A stretch of DNA of 64,000 bases. Source: Sipunculus nudus. Its lineage: Eukaryota > Annelida > Sipuncula > Golfingiida > Sipunculidae. The notes beneath the pieces are model-generated. The model saw nothing but the letters and a program-made list of their open reading frames with translations. It did no database searches and was not told the origin of the DNA. The stretch lies in contig CM049313.1 of assembly GCA_026874595.1 (NCBI GenBank), positions 33,290,008 through 33,354,007 on the forward strand, written 5' to 3'. The position numbers and the translations under genes are program-made. This document shows positions 56,596 to 62,074 of the stretch, piece by piece. Each line of letters opens with the position of its first letter. Position 1 is the first letter of the stretch.

Positions 56596-58228
56596 TCAAT
56601 TTTGCATACTCCTGTCAAATCTGGTATAGCTGCCAGGCAAATATTTTAAAATCAATTCACAATAACCTTTTATAAAATGCTGTGATTTTTCTAAAAAATT
56701 TTCTTTCCAGATTATTTGTGATAATCAATTTCTGACCAATCTAACATCCAATATGAAACTGGCAATCACAGGGCCCTAATTGAGGACCTATACAGTCCCA
56801 AACCACTAGTTATTTTTGTGTTGGAGTAAAAAGAAAGAGAGAGAAAGAGAATGGGTTATGTGCCTAATTTAGCCTATAAAGCATTAACCTTATGTGTATT
56901 AGATAATTAAAAGAACGAGAGAGGTAGTTGTTATGTTGTCACTTTACATCAGATGGATGACTGTGTTTGACATTTTGTTGACAAAGGTTTCAAATTCATG
57001 ATATTTGTAGAAAAGAAAGTATTATGAAAATATAACCTTTGTGATAACTACCATCAGAGAAGGCAAGTCAAAAGGTGAAACAAGTATATTATAAATAGTT
57101 CTAGATATTGAATGTTACCAATAAGTCAAAAGATGCTATTACACATGATATCAGATCTTTGAAATTGTCTGCTTGTAGCAAACAATTATTTCACTCATTC
57201 ATTTTGTTCCTTTGGGTCCCCTTTCAGTTGTTAAGATTATTGGCACATATTTGATATAATTAATCAAATAATGGGTATCTGCATACTGTGTATGTTATTG
57301 CATGGTGAAATTGTTAAACACCAAAACGTGAAAAATCATTAAATTTTAGCCCGGGGAAAATGAAGCCAATTTTACTATATTTCACCATAAAATATCTTAC
57401 TTATATCATATCATGATCTCTTTTAACATTAATTAGACTAAGAGATTAGTCCTATATATATAGTTAATTTAACATTTTCACTGTTACAAGAACTCTCTGT
57501 TATTAAGGACTGTATTTTCTCATTGTAGAGTGGGTCAGAATACAGCGGCAGCCAACCCACATCTTATAGTCAGGTCAGCCCACAAGGTTGGTAAATACAA
57601 TTAAGAATGATTTATATATTTGTTAATATTCAGACTTTTTAACAGATTATAATACAGTTACTTGCTCAGAAAAAAAGGCAAGTTAACTATTACTTAGATG
57701 GTATTTCAGGCTAAGAAGAGAGTTTGTAAAAGTTCCAGCAGTAGGCAAATGTTTGATCATGAAATAATGGACACGCTTCCACTACTACTACTAATATCAG
57801 TGATAATGGTAATTATAAAACTTGTATTTATTATGATATCCAATGTAAGAAACAGAATTTATGCTAAACTGAGTAAAATTATTCATATTTTTATTTTTCT
57901 TGAAACAGGTGCTGCCACCTACACACAGTTGAACACAAACAGGCAACAGGCCAGCGGGTCAGGTCAGCCAGGCGGCTACTCATCATCGCCGGTGTGGCCA
58001 CAATGGCAGCAGAGCACAAACTCCCCTCAGCCACAGCAGGCCACACAGGGCCAGCCACAAGCCACACAGCAAGCCACATCAGGCACAGGTTCACAGCAGC
58101 AACCCCAGCAGCCTCCGCAGCAAGGCCAGCAAGGTGACGGATTCTCCGACATGCTCGTCATGCTTGATAACACCAACCCTGAGTTCAGTGACTTGAGTGG
58201 CATGTTCAATACATTCACTGGGGAGTGA
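3011..58228 (+). CDS. ARNT: ARNT/Tango bHLH-PAS transcription factor, multi-exon gene (5' end missing)
   Basis: Coding join: 3011-3089, 12041-12124, 15672-15829 or 17007-17164, 19261-19340, 24327-24419, 31356-31473, 32059-32088, 32586-32780, 51514-51694, 52354-52460, 54033-54183, 54816-54964, 56347-56507, 57529-57586, 57909-58228. The join gives 653 residues and a TGA stop. Residue ranges below count from the first whole codon seen: basic stretch KNRKRK (15-20), bHLH (54-107), PAS-A (about 117-280), PAS-B/PAC (about 318-420), Ser/Pro/Gln-rich tail (426-625), acidic-hydrophobic C-terminus. ARNT is the nuclear partner of AhR, HIF-alpha and SIM/Trachealess proteins, binding E-box half sites. ARNT rather than BMAL/Cycle is indicated by [18 protein letters not shown], and by [17 protein letters not shown] and [12 protein letters not shown]. 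The start codon was not found; the first exon seen opens mid-codon, so at least one coding exon is upstream. Exon choice at the bHLH is discussed separately. Confidence 0.96.
4002..7486 (+). mobile_element. Dispersed element R1, long copy
   Basis: Starts tagcgaacctgtgagcttat and ends with the small hairpin ggcctgtaggcc followed by ttgt (7469-7484 area). It shares long segments with 33893-35290 and with the interrupted copy 40294-46473, including ggtattggtggcgccacctg and the recurring 'aaaaatcttcttctc' and 'ttttggctgagttatgggaa' sub-blocks. The 5' block is repeated internally from about 5359. No transposase ORF is seen, so it is a non-autonomous element or a relic; the class is not certain. 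Confidence 0.75.
7740..7905. repeat. Dispersed repeat pair member (with 50290-50445)
   Basis: Shares tgttataaaca, atataaacaaa, cagcctgtgt and attgaataggcccctttta-like segments in the same order as 50290-50445. The 3' end cctttaag is a common end of small non-autonomous elements in molluscs. Exact ends are not resolved. Confidence 0.55.
11290..11322. promoter_or_regulatory. Perfect 12-bp inverted repeat with paired E-box-like sites
   Basis: gttgtcacatga (11290-11301) and tcatgtgacaac (11311-11322) are exact reverse complements with a 9-bp spacer. Each arm holds the E-box CACATG/CATGTG in a TCATGTGA context, the kind of sequence bound by MITF/TFE-class bHLH-Zip proteins. It could equally be a short hairpin of no regulatory role. 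Confidence 0.4.
12041..12124 (+). CDS. ARNT: ARNT exon, acidic linker to bHLH (ADKERLAR)
   Basis: The acceptor attgttgcag ends at 12040 and the donor gtgagt starts at 12125. The exon encodes [20 protein letters not shown] and then ADKERLA, ending with two bases of an Arg codon. The ADKERLAR motif directly before the basic region matches vertebrate ARNT. The third base of the split Arg codon comes from whichever bHLH exon follows (AGA with the first copy, AGG with the second). An 80-bp tandem array starts about 40 bp after the donor. Confidence 0.92.
12125..15671 (+). other. ARNT intron between acidic-linker exon and bHLH copy 1
   Basis: 3.5 kb. The first part is an 80-bp tandem array (12162-12580), then about 650 bp of degenerate sequence rich in 'ccaggtag' and 'aggtgt' words (to about 13220), then a small perfect hairpin acctggtc-tgc-gaccaggt (13248-13266). 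The remainder to 15671 is AT-rich with no recognised feature. Confidence 0.85.
12162..12580. repeat. 80-bp tandem repeat, 5 copies plus degenerate copy
   Basis: The word gaatacaggtgtggacaggt recurs at 12171, 12251, 12331, 12411 and 12491, exactly 80 bp apart. Copies 2 to 5 are almost identical. Each unit holds caggtagaat and caggtaacc, both resembling 5' splice sites. The array begins some 40 bp after a real exon donor. A sixth, decayed unit follows near 12560. Confidence 0.97.
15672..15829 (+). CDS. ARNT: ARNT bHLH exon, copy 1 (canonical-like)
   Basis: 158 nt, starting 1 base into a codon and ending 1 base into the next. With the upstream exon it encodes [15 protein letters not shown], then helix 1 [12 protein letters not shown], the loop, and helix 2 [18 protein letters not shown], ending NVR. 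The class B bHLH base-contact residues His, Glu and Arg (H-x3-E-x3-R) are present. NKM, PTC and MAVSHMK match vertebrate and fly ARNT, so this copy is nearer the ancestral form. The acceptor is weak: two other AGs (15651-15652 and 15657-15658) lie just upstream and the pyrimidine tract is poor, but only the AG at 15670-15671 keeps frame. The donor is gtaatg. It appears to be mutually exclusive with the copy at 17007. Confidence 0.95.
15830..17006 (+). other. Intron between the two alternative bHLH exons
   Basis: 1,177 bp, long enough that steric limits alone would not prevent splicing between the copies. The frame of exon copy 1 stays open through its donor for about 103 codons to a TGA at 16135-16137, with a Leu/Cys/Val-rich stretch. 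No other feature is recognised. Confidence 0.85.
17007..17164 (+). CDS. ARNT: ARNT bHLH exon, copy 2 (alternative, mutually exclusive)
   Basis: Also 158 nt, with the same entry and exit phases as the copy at 15672. The acceptor is preceded by a longer pyrimidine-rich stretch (cctttcttttgttcc, later ctgtttgtag); the donor is gtaaac. It encodes [15 protein letters not shown], helix 1 [12 protein letters not shown], loop ACSTL, helix 2 [18 protein letters not shown], ending ALQ. The His, Glu and Arg base contacts are kept. Against copy 1, 43 of 52 residues are identical: changes are N>S, A>T, I>V, T>A, M>L, S>G, N>A, V>L and R>Q. Silent differences (23 codons) far outnumber replacements (9). No stop or broken site is visible, so a dead pseudo-exon is unlikely. 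Expression is unproven from sequence alone. Confidence 0.9.
17165..19260 (+). other. ARNT intron after bHLH copy 2
   Basis: 2.1 kb, AT-rich. No third bHLH copy was found here. The segment from about 17845 (cagggcttgacattcag) weakly resembles the end of the TIR element at 24471. Nothing else is recognised. Confidence 0.8.
19261..19340 (+). CDS. ARNT: ARNT exon, linker into PAS-A
   Basis: The acceptor is cttttcagcag; the exon starts at 19261, or at 19258 if the first AG is used. The donor gtaagt starts at 19341. It encodes [20 protein letters not shown] then KHLILE, ending at a codon boundary. The segment [19 protein letters not shown] is nearly identical to vertebrate ARNT at the start of PAS-A. 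Two in-frame acceptors 3 nt apart would add or remove one Ala. Confidence 0.95.
19341..24326 (+). other. ARNT intron (5.0 kb)
   Basis: Contains a possible tRNA-derived SINE relic on the minus strand (20055-20140). An unusually complex, low-repeat stretch lies at 21540-21860 and could be a conserved non-coding element. The rest is AT-rich sequence without recognised genes. Confidence 0.75.
20055..20140 (-). repeat. Possible tRNA-derived SINE head (relic)
   Basis: Read on the minus strand, the segment contains taatggttaattcactgga (A-box-like) and later agaggtccccagctcc (B-box-like) with roughly tRNA spacing. The match is degenerate and no tRNA fold was verified. Confidence 0.35.
24327..24419 (+). 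CDS. ARNT: ARNT exon, PAS-A core
   Basis: 93 nt and 31 whole codons (phase 0 on both sides). The acceptor is a long T-tract ending ttttcag, the donor is gtaagg. It encodes [16 protein letters not shown], then [15 protein letters not shown], the first beta strands of the PAS-A fold and the conserved YVSDS motif. Skipping would keep frame but would destroy PAS-A. Confidence 0.96.
24420..31355 (+). other. ARNT intron (6.9 kb)
   Basis: Starts 51 bp before a short TIR element (24471-24897). A diverged dispersed-repeat fragment (tttatacgcccacatatgac) lies at 29290-29530. The stretches 25000-29280 and 29540-31350 are AT-rich, contain no ORF I can support and no recognised gene. Confidence 0.75.
24471..24897. 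mobile_element. Short element with terminal inverted repeats
   Basis: The left end agggctcgacatt (24471-24483) is inverted at the right end as aatgtcgagtcct (24885-24897), one mismatch in 13. The interior has no ORF and is AT-rich, consistent with a MITE. A target duplication could not be fixed. It sits just after the donor of the PAS-A core exon. Confidence 0.6.
31356..31473 (+). CDS. ARNT: ARNT exon, PAS-A (HPDD motif)
   Basis: The acceptor gtgcttgcag ends at 31355; the donor gtgagc starts at 31474. It encodes [33 protein letters not shown] and RILDLK, plus one base. HPDD is the PAS hallmark, and [16 protein letters not shown] is diagnostic for ARNT. If the donor were not used, the frame stays open for about 38 more codons to a stop at 31587-31589. 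Confidence 0.96.
31773..31841. repeat. (AT)n microsatellite, ~69 bp
   Basis: Uninterrupted alternating A and T. Self-complementary, so it can form a hairpin in the pre-mRNA. Confidence 0.99.
31960..32016. repeat. (AT)n microsatellite, ~57 bp with one GT interruption
   Basis: Alternating A/T broken by 'atgtat' near 31976. Ends about 42 bp before the microexon acceptor. Confidence 0.98.
32059..32088 (+). CDS. ARNT: ARNT 30-nt microexon ([10 protein letters not shown])
   Basis: A 30-nt exon between tatatttcag (ends 32058) and gtgagt (starts 32089). It completes a Thr codon and encodes GTVKKEGHQ, plus one base of a Ser codon, matching TGTVKKEGQQ of vertebrate ARNT. It is a multiple of three with equal phases on both sides, so skipping would delete ten residues of a PAS-A loop without a frameshift. 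It lies about 40 bp after an (AT)n tract. Confidence 0.92.
32089..32585 (+). other. Short ARNT intron with duplicated acceptor region
   Basis: 497 bp. Contains a tandem duplication of the segment that precedes and includes the next exon's start (first copy about 32504-32555, second 32560-32610, offset 56 nt). Confidence 0.85.
32586..32780 (+). CDS. ARNT: ARNT exon, end of PAS-A
   Basis: The acceptor ataatttgtag ends at 32585; the donor gtaggt starts at 32781. It encodes [19 protein letters not shown], then [17 protein letters not shown], and ends [12 protein letters not shown] plus one base. MCMGSRRxFICR and VHxTGYIKxWPP are ARNT landmarks at the close of PAS-A. A second in-frame donor (aag|gtact, exon end 32795) would add five residues. 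A degenerate duplicate of the acceptor region lies 56 nt upstream. Confidence 0.95.
33434..33890 (+). mobile_element. Dispersed element R2, diverged copy
   Basis: Opens ttagctaagc..ctgagctat and continues with 'ccatccctctgtcggtctgg' and 'gttaacaaggcatg', the same order as the R2 copies at 38009, 38388 and 40775. Directly followed by an R1 copy. Confidence 0.55.
33893..35290 (+). mobile_element. Dispersed element R1, second copy
   Basis: Starts tagcgaacctgtgagcttat and follows R1 copy 4002-5358 block by block (ggcgccacctgcat, gggtcatcagtgcc, tacatctagcctggcac, gcattcagtatgcatc). It is uninterrupted across the two sites where the 40294-46473 copy carries insertions, so it serves as an empty-site reference for the first of them. 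Confidence 0.75.
36382..36720. repeat. Dispersed repeat, paired with 52518-52915
   Basis: Shares gcattc..ggaatgc..gcctctgccatgtg, 'tgtttgcattcac', 'cccatattcc', a 'catgagattc..gttcatgactgcatgag' block and a short CA-rich tail with 52518-52915. No coding potential. Confidence 0.65.
37741..37762. repeat. G22 homopolymer
   Basis: 22 consecutive G. An ORF across its complement gains a poly-proline run only because of this tract. Confidence 0.95.
38009..38387 (+). mobile_element. Dispersed element R2, 5' partial copy
   Basis: Begins tagctcagctgac..gtcatctgagcta, with an 8-bp inverted repeat TAGCTCAG/CTGAGCTA, then runs of 'gtccg/gtctg' and 'aacaaggcacaaatcgtaac'. Interrupted by, or joined to, the next R2 copy at 38388. 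Confidence 0.65.
38388..40257 (+). mobile_element. Dispersed element R2, probable full copy
   Basis: Starts with the TAGCTCAG..CTGAGCTA hairpin (38388-38417) and ends with the palindrome gacccatgggtc plus ccttgt (40240-40257), as in other R2 ends. The interior has a C-rich run near 39240-39259 and no convincing ORF. Whether all of the middle belongs to the element is not certain. Confidence 0.5.
40775..43206 (+). mobile_element. Dispersed element R2 inserted into R1
   Basis: Starts tagctcagctgac and ends gacccatgggtcacttgt (palindrome 43189-43200). Flanks join to give the R1 sequence seen uninterrupted at 4480-4500 and 34395-34410. Four diverged internal units of ~130-150 bp (41040-41690) each carry strings of AGGTCA. 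No transposase seen. Confidence 0.7.
43922..45456 (+). mobile_element. Tandem-core element with terminal hairpins (pearl/Helentron-like)
   Basis: The 5' end is a near-perfect hairpin atgcccccgccac-aaa-gtggccggggcat (43924-43952). Its outer arm recurs inverted at the 3' end (ggcgggggcat, 45423-45433). A second hairpin gtgtcg-ttc-cgacac (45436-45450) lies 6 nt before the terminal ctag at 45456. The core is about eight ~180-bp repeats. This layout (tandem core, 5' inverted repeat, 3' hairpin, insertion in a T-run) is known for the bivalve 'pearl' elements and non-autonomous Helentrons. The class is inferred from structure; no protein is encoded. Confidence 0.75.
44000..45410. repeat. Core tandem repeats, ~180-bp unit, about 8 copies
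   Basis: Units begin tgtacggactttttttcgca at about 44000, 44181, 44361, 44541, 44721, 44881, 45061 and 45241. One unit is shorter (160 bp). Shared words are atgcctgcagatattggcct, gatttttggtgtgtgggcag and gttgacctacttttgaccgt. The later units are more diverged. Confidence 0.95.
46474..47304 (+). mobile_element. R2-type fragments downstream of the nest
   Basis: Contains repeated 'agggcacaaatcgtaa' blocks (46488, 46794, 46960 area) and ends gtcatgacccacaggtcact plus tgtt near 47304, an R2-like 3' end. The block 46743-46800 preserves the sequence that flanks the R1 copy at 40294/46473 without the insertion. Confidence 0.6.
50290..50445. repeat. Dispersed repeat pair member (with 7740-7905)
   Basis: Same word order as 7740-7905 (tgttataaacaca, atataaacaaa, cagcctgtgt, aataggccc, ttttaag). 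No coding content. Confidence 0.55.
51130..51400 (+). repeat. Possible tRNA-derived SINE
   Basis: gtggtctaagggtagagcac resembles a tRNA D-arm/A-box and gaattagaatttc is a degenerate B-box about 45 nt further on. An unrelated-looking body follows, with the self-complementary segment ggggttccttggacccc. The fold was not verified. Confidence 0.4.
51514..51694 (+). CDS. ARNT: ARNT exon, PAS-A/PAS-B linker and PAS-B start
   Basis: The acceptor is gttgatttcag, the donor is gtatgt. It encodes [15 protein letters not shown], then [29 protein letters not shown], and [15 protein letters not shown] plus two bases. [13 protein letters not shown] and EFISRHxIxGxFTFVDxR are the conserved entry to ARNT PAS-B, the domain that binds HIF-alpha PAS-B and coactivators. 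It follows the largest intron of the gene (18.7 kb). Confidence 0.96.
51695..52353 (+). other. ARNT intron (659 bp)
   Basis: Holds a TGTGT/TGTTG-type microsatellite at about 51940-51985 and a repeat-like stretch at 52060-52240 (ttggacctgtctaaaaggtg). Otherwise nothing recognised. Confidence 0.85.
52354..52460 (+). CDS. ARNT: ARNT exon, PAS-B ([11 protein letters not shown])
   Basis: The acceptor tgtgatttcag ends at 52353. The donor is the weak gtggat at 52461. It completes an Arg codon and encodes [20 protein letters not shown], then [15 protein letters not shown] plus one base. [10 protein letters not shown] and HPEDQ are characteristic of ARNT PAS-B. Confidence 0.95.
52461..54032 (+). other. 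ARNT intron (1.6 kb)
   Basis: The first ~450 bp is the dispersed repeat 52518-52915, which includes a C-run near 52648-52662 and a short (CA)n. The remainder shows no recognised feature. Confidence 0.85.
52518..52915. repeat. Dispersed repeat, paired with 36382-36720
   Basis: Shares gcattctcaggaatgc, gcctctgccatgtgg, tttgcattcacc, cccatatttccatgttcatt and the catgagattccgttcatgac block with the other copy. Both end in CA-rich sequence. Confidence 0.65.
54033..54183 (+). CDS. ARNT: ARNT exon, PAS-B/PAC end
   Basis: The acceptor is tttatatcacag, the donor is gtgagt. It encodes [20 protein letters not shown], then WIWLRTS and [19 protein letters not shown], ending NSSA plus two bases. The PAC segment (YRFRxKxxEWxWLRTSSF..FQNPY) matches ARNT closely. 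It closes the structured part of the protein. Confidence 0.96.
54184..54815 (+). other. ARNT intron (632 bp) carrying a MITE
   Basis: Holds the TIR element 54480-54681. The rest is AT-rich without recognised features. Confidence 0.9.
54480..54681. mobile_element. hAT-like MITE, ~200 bp
   Basis: The left end caggggcggatccagg is matched by the inverted right end cctggatccgcttctg, 14 of 16. Flanks share ctgtaagg at 54472-54479 and 54679-54686; depending on where the right end is drawn, the target duplication is 5 bp (taagg) or 8 bp. The interior is G/C-run rich and non-coding. CAGGGGCGGATCC ends are common for hAT-type MITEs. Confidence 0.8.
54816..54964 (+). CDS. ARNT: ARNT exon, Gln/Ser-rich region after PAS-B
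   Basis: The acceptor catgttaccag ends at 54815; the donor gtgagt starts at 54965. It completes a Lys codon and encodes [34 protein letters not shown] and [15 protein letters not shown] plus one base. The sequence is low-complexity and not well conserved; the assignment rests on phase, splice sites and position. A decayed copy of its last ~50 nt lies directly downstream, in the same frame. Confidence 0.85.
54965..56346 (+). other. ARNT intron (1.4 kb) with exon-end duplicate and repeat pair
   Basis: Begins with a decayed copy of the upstream exon end (about 54986-55050) and CA-rich sequence. Then comes a dispersed repeat (55330-56190) with an internal ~315-bp duplication. Confidence 0.85.
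55330..56190. repeat. Dispersed repeat with ~315-bp internal duplication
   Basis: ccatcattgccacttgacag, tactgtgagcattataagt and atggacagattt..catattatgca occur at about 55688-55765 and 55999-56080. Upstream blocks with cttggatag..ttgtc..ggtgatgccacct repeat at the same offset. Similar 'gagtgaccttgaccttgaa' words recur. Confidence 0.7.
56347..56507 (+). CDS. ARNT: ARNT exon, Pro/Ser-rich region
   Basis: The acceptor tgcttgtcag ends at 56346; the donor gtaggg starts at 56508. It completes an Asn codon and encodes [36 protein letters not shown] and [17 protein letters not shown], ending at a codon boundary. The [21 protein letters not shown] portion resembles the ARNT region holding TPTWTPTTRSG. 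A (GA)n tract follows the donor by about 50 bp. Confidence 0.85.
56508..57528 (+). other. ARNT intron (1.0 kb)
   Basis: Has a (GA)n tract at 56556-56592 and a shorter GA-rich stretch near 56832-56850. Otherwise AT-rich with nothing recognised. Confidence 0.85.
56556..56592. repeat. (GA)n microsatellite
   Basis: An agagag run of about 37 bp, located ~50 bp after an exon donor. Purine-rich tracts can act as splicing enhancers. Confidence 0.97.
57529..57586 (+). CDS. ARNT: ARNT exon, short Ser/Gln segment
   Basis: The acceptor tctcattgtag ends at 57528. The donor is gttggt at 57587, which is weak. It encodes [19 protein letters not shown] plus one base. A nearby gtaaat donor at 57591 would break the frame into the last exon, so 57586 is preferred. 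The junction reads SPQ-GAATY, matching the vertebrate ARNT SPGAAAYP segment. Confidence 0.8.
57587..57908 (+). other. ARNT last intron (322 bp)
   Basis: AT-rich. The frame of the last exon happens to remain open upstream from 57698, but no splice evidence supports a longer exon. Confidence 0.85.
57909..58228 (+). CDS. ARNT: ARNT last coding exon, Gln-rich activation region and stop
   Basis: The acceptor tttcttgaaacag ends at 57908. It encodes [15 protein letters not shown], then [12 protein letters not shown], a Gln/Pro/Thr-rich stretch of about 45 residues, and the C-terminus [26 protein letters not shown] with TGA at 58226-58228. VWPQWQ and the final Met-Leu-x-Met-Leu..Glu-Phe-x-Asp-Leu pattern match the vertebrate ARNT C-terminal activation domain, which supports transactivation and coactivator binding. 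Confidence 0.95.
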
Positions 58229-58401
58229 CCCAGATGTTCCATGCTTCACATATATTTATACATAGATATTTTCACCATGTTCCCCTGTAGGAAAATCTCA
58301 ATATTATTTGTGGGTGAGCAGTGTCTGAAATGTATGGTGGTGCATTGTCAGGGGATTGGTGGAGCCTGACCTGATGAATATGTAAAAGGGTCACAACCAT
58401 G

Positions 58402-58530
58402 AATAAATAGCATTGTCAGAGTCCAGTCCCAAAGGATGAGCACATCAGGTCATAAATGTGTTAATTCTGATTGTGCCACCATATTTTCCTCATGGTTCAA
58501 TAGGTGCTAAACTTCATTGCTTAAAATAAA
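58402..58530 (+). promoter_or_regulatory. Candidate proximal poly(A) signals
   Basis: AATAAA at 58402-58407 and 58525-58530, 174 and 297 bp after the stop codon. Such hexamers are frequent in AT-rich DNA, so use is unproven. Confidence 0.35.
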
Positions 58531-61154
58531 TTGATGAAGATGTTATTATTCAGTCATGTCACTGTCCATGATAGTTTTGCTAGAAAACCTGCCATGATGG
58601 TCATACTGAATCTGTTTCAGCAAATCAGTCGCTGATGTCTCTAGGTTAAGTACATCACTTTCAGATCTCACAGACTTTGCAGAGAGTTATGAGTATGAGC
58701 AGATGAGGGGACTTATTGTAGAGACACTTCTTGCTGTAACATCTTCTGTCATAACCAAATCTTATGAATCAGCTAAGTTTGGTAGGTAATCATAAATGTG
58801 CAGTTATAGCTGAAATCCTACCTGCTAGTGTTGCAGTTGATGCATTAATTTATAAAACTCTAGTCCAAAGATATTCAAATCACACCTGTGAAAAGGAGGG
58901 TCATGACCTTGACCTATAAAACAAAGAAGTGTAATTACACCTTTGTCAGAGAATTATTGACGCTTTTGATTGTTATTCAAAATCTGTTATAAAACTTAAA
59001 GAAATATCCCACTGAAACCTAAAAAAGAAAATAGAGGTGCAGATAGTAAAAATGTATATTGGAATAGTCTCTGAAAGAGATGTAATGTACTTACTCTCCA
59101 CCAGAGGTCACCCTGTAATGTAACTTTCAAGTGATTGTTACGCATTCCAGAAGAAGTGAAAATGTGGGAAGACGTTCATTTTCAAAATCCCTTATTCATT
59201 TATTATACATTTTGTGATGTTGTTACATGTATAATTGTGTGGTAGTGTCATAAAACTAATGGTCATGTATTTGATTTTGGTCTTGGGGAAACAGAACACG
59301 ATAGCAAAGAGAAGACCTCAAGGAATTTCATATTGTAATGAAACTGATTAACATCTAAAGTTGTTGCATTGCAATGATATCTTAATACGTTCATATGGTT
59401 ATTCCATGTGTCTGCTTACTTGTATGCATTGGAGAACTTGAAAAATTCCAGATGCACTGTTGTAAAATTCCTGTCGGAAGACACAACGTTAGATAAGACA
59501 CTGAATTCCTAGTAAATGGAGCTTCTAGTTATCATGATAGTGAGATCATGCTGCTTGGTGATGTGAATTACAGGAGCTGAGTGGAATCCAGTTTTCAGCA
59601 TTCAAGCCTGTGGTTTTAAGATTTATTATAAATTGATATAGTGTGTGTTAAGTAAATTTTTTTTGTCAGCATTTCTCCTTTGATGAGGTAATGAACTAAA
59701 TCGGATATTTTTAATATTTTAAATTATAAATCATTCATGATAAATTCATTTAAGAAGTTATAAAGATAAAAATCATGCATTAATGATGAAAGTGTCAAGA
59801 ACAAAGTGACAGTATTTTACCAGTGAGTTCTCCCTCTGCATGCAGTGACCTCTGGTGTTTGGTTCTGGTACCATTTCAGATCTGTTCTACCACATTGACA
59901 CTGCCCATGTATCTGTTAATACAGAATCATACATGACCCTTGAAATCCCAGCCTTTCCATCAGGAAACAGATATTCCTTATTTATTTTGATGATTGTTCC
60001 TTTAAATTTGATTTTCACAATGAGAAAATGTATGTAAATAAGTCATCTTTTATTTTTTATTCAAGGTATATTATTTATAAATATGAAATGATTTGTATAT
60101 GTTGATTTCAAGCCTTTATCATCATTTTAGATTCAGTCATTTGTCACTGGTGTATGATAGGATTTATGCCTAGGCTTTCATGATGGTGGATGTATTTTTT
60201 AAGTGCTAATGCTTGTATGTAGGCTTTTACTTGATACACGTTATATGTGTATATTTAAACAACACCAGTTGAAATTATTTATGTTTTGTAACTTAATGGT
60301 TTACTTTATAGATAGTTGTAAGTGTTTCATAAAGGCAGAATACTTAGGCTGGACAAAAACTACTATCTTCATATATATAACATGGCAAAATGTTTCCTTC
60401 AGACATTCACCCATCTTTGTTCAGTACATTAACCTGGGTCATCTAGGAATGTTATTCAGAGGTTATCCTCTTAAATACACTCACATATGTGTATACACAT
60501 ATGTAGATATGTGTTAAAGTCAGCTAAAAGCTCATGTGCATTAAGAAGTGGGAAACTTATGATGAAACAGGAAAGAAACTGGGAAGAAATGTGTGATGGT
60601 GTAACCCTGGCCAAGGTACTCAACACAAAGATAGGCTCTCTTCAGCCAGGATTAAATGGACATTGGTCATTGTTTATGGGAAGTTGGAAAGTATAAACCT
60701 CCTGATTCTTGTCTTTGACTGCTTCAGTTACAAGGTAACCAGTGAGCTGGGAAAAATATGCCACAATAATGAACAGGCCAAAATTAGAAACCAGCAAGGA
60801 AGAAACCATTTATACTATATATAATATGGTATTTCCAAGTTTCACTGGTCCCTGTTGTTGCAGTTTTCTCTGATAAACTCTTTACAAGCACATGAGTTTT
60901 AACTGTTTTAATTGGCTTTGTAACTTGAATATTTGTAGGGTTCTTAATGATATTGTACTTGCTTGAATCTCCTTGTATGTTAGTCTAATATAAATATTGT
61001 TACCATTGGTTGAATGATGAACATGATCTGTGGTGAATGTTGTAGTTATTGGTGTAGTGTCAGTTATGAACCTGGATGCGGAGGGGGGACTATTTTACCT
61101 TTGCTTCTTTGCTACAATTACTCATTCATTTTAATGTCCACTCTAAAGCCTTGT

Positions 61155-61197
61155 AATAAATTATTCCTTGTAATGAAAGAATAGATTTCAAAATAAA
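61155..61197 (+). promoter_or_regulatory. Candidate distal poly(A) signals
   Basis: AATAAA at 61155-61160 and 61192-61197. If used they would give a 3' UTR of about 2.9 kb, within the range of long ARNT 3' UTRs. Confidence 0.3.
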
Positions 61198-62074
61198 AGT
61201 AAATTTAAGTGGTATGGTTCAGTAATTATCATCTTACTTATATTTTATTATAAGATGAACTTAAGCAACATACAGGTGTTTAGCCAGCTGTTTTATTAGT
61301 AAAGTATGAAATGATGGAGGAATGGAGTAGGTAATTGAAGAGTCCTGCTTTGTTTCAGATGACAATTAAATTTTCATGAATTTGTTCAATTTTATTTTGT
61401 TCAAATAAGTTAAGATTTCCTTCATACATGAATGTTATATTACCATCAGAGCGAGGTCAGTTTTTCAGACTATACTTTTGAAGGTACTCTGGGGACATTC
61501 CATCAGTCATTTCTCTGTGTTTACATATCTTTCTTATCAAAATCATGTTTTATTCACCCATATTATCCCCCATGTCACAGTTTAATCCCCTTGTCCCTGC
61601 AAAATGGAATTTCTTTAACCACTTCTATGTCAGGTAGAAAGGGATGACTTAAGTCTTGAATTTAATCAATTCCATGGTATTTGCTGTCAGGAGGAGTCCC
61701 AGCTTCTCTTTGAACATAAGCAAATGGCACAAGTGGTGGGTGAGTAGTTCTGAAAGATGGACGCAGCATATATCATCCGCATCAAGTACAGGTTCAGCAA
61801 GTATAGCACAATTTTAGTTGAACAATAGGTGTTGATAAGATGGCAAGGAGATACCATGACCTCCGTGAAGTGTAATATTTGTATGGTTAAAGTGAGTTTA
61901 AGTCCCTTATGATGGCCGTGCATATTAAGACTTACATGTTGCTGTATCTGTTTGGAGGCTGGGTGTGACATGTCTTTGTATATGTTTATAGTGCTGTTGT
62001 TTTGTCATATATATACTAAAAAATATATAGTGTGTCTTATAACAGGAGGCTATCTTTATTATTACTTGCTTGGT

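Larger units (their letters stand above)
58229..62074 (+). other. Probable ARNT 3' UTR and intergenic sequence
   Basis: No further coding exon recognised. The sequence directly after the stop is unique and AT-rich, with candidate poly(A) signals at 58402, 58525, 61155 and 61192. Where the mRNA ends cannot be decided from sequence. Small ORFs (for example 60203-60517) lack any recognisable features. Confidence 0.7.

Noticed and set aside
57587-57590. Alternative donor gtaaat at 57591
   Set aside because: It looks better than gttggt but adds 4 nt and breaks frame into the last exon, losing the conserved GAATY and VWPQWQ segments.
3011-58228. BMAL/Cycle or another class II bHLH-PAS identity
   Set aside because: The helix-2 region reads [18 protein letters not shown] and the PAS-B end [12 protein letters not shown], both ARNT-type; BMAL has different residues at these places.
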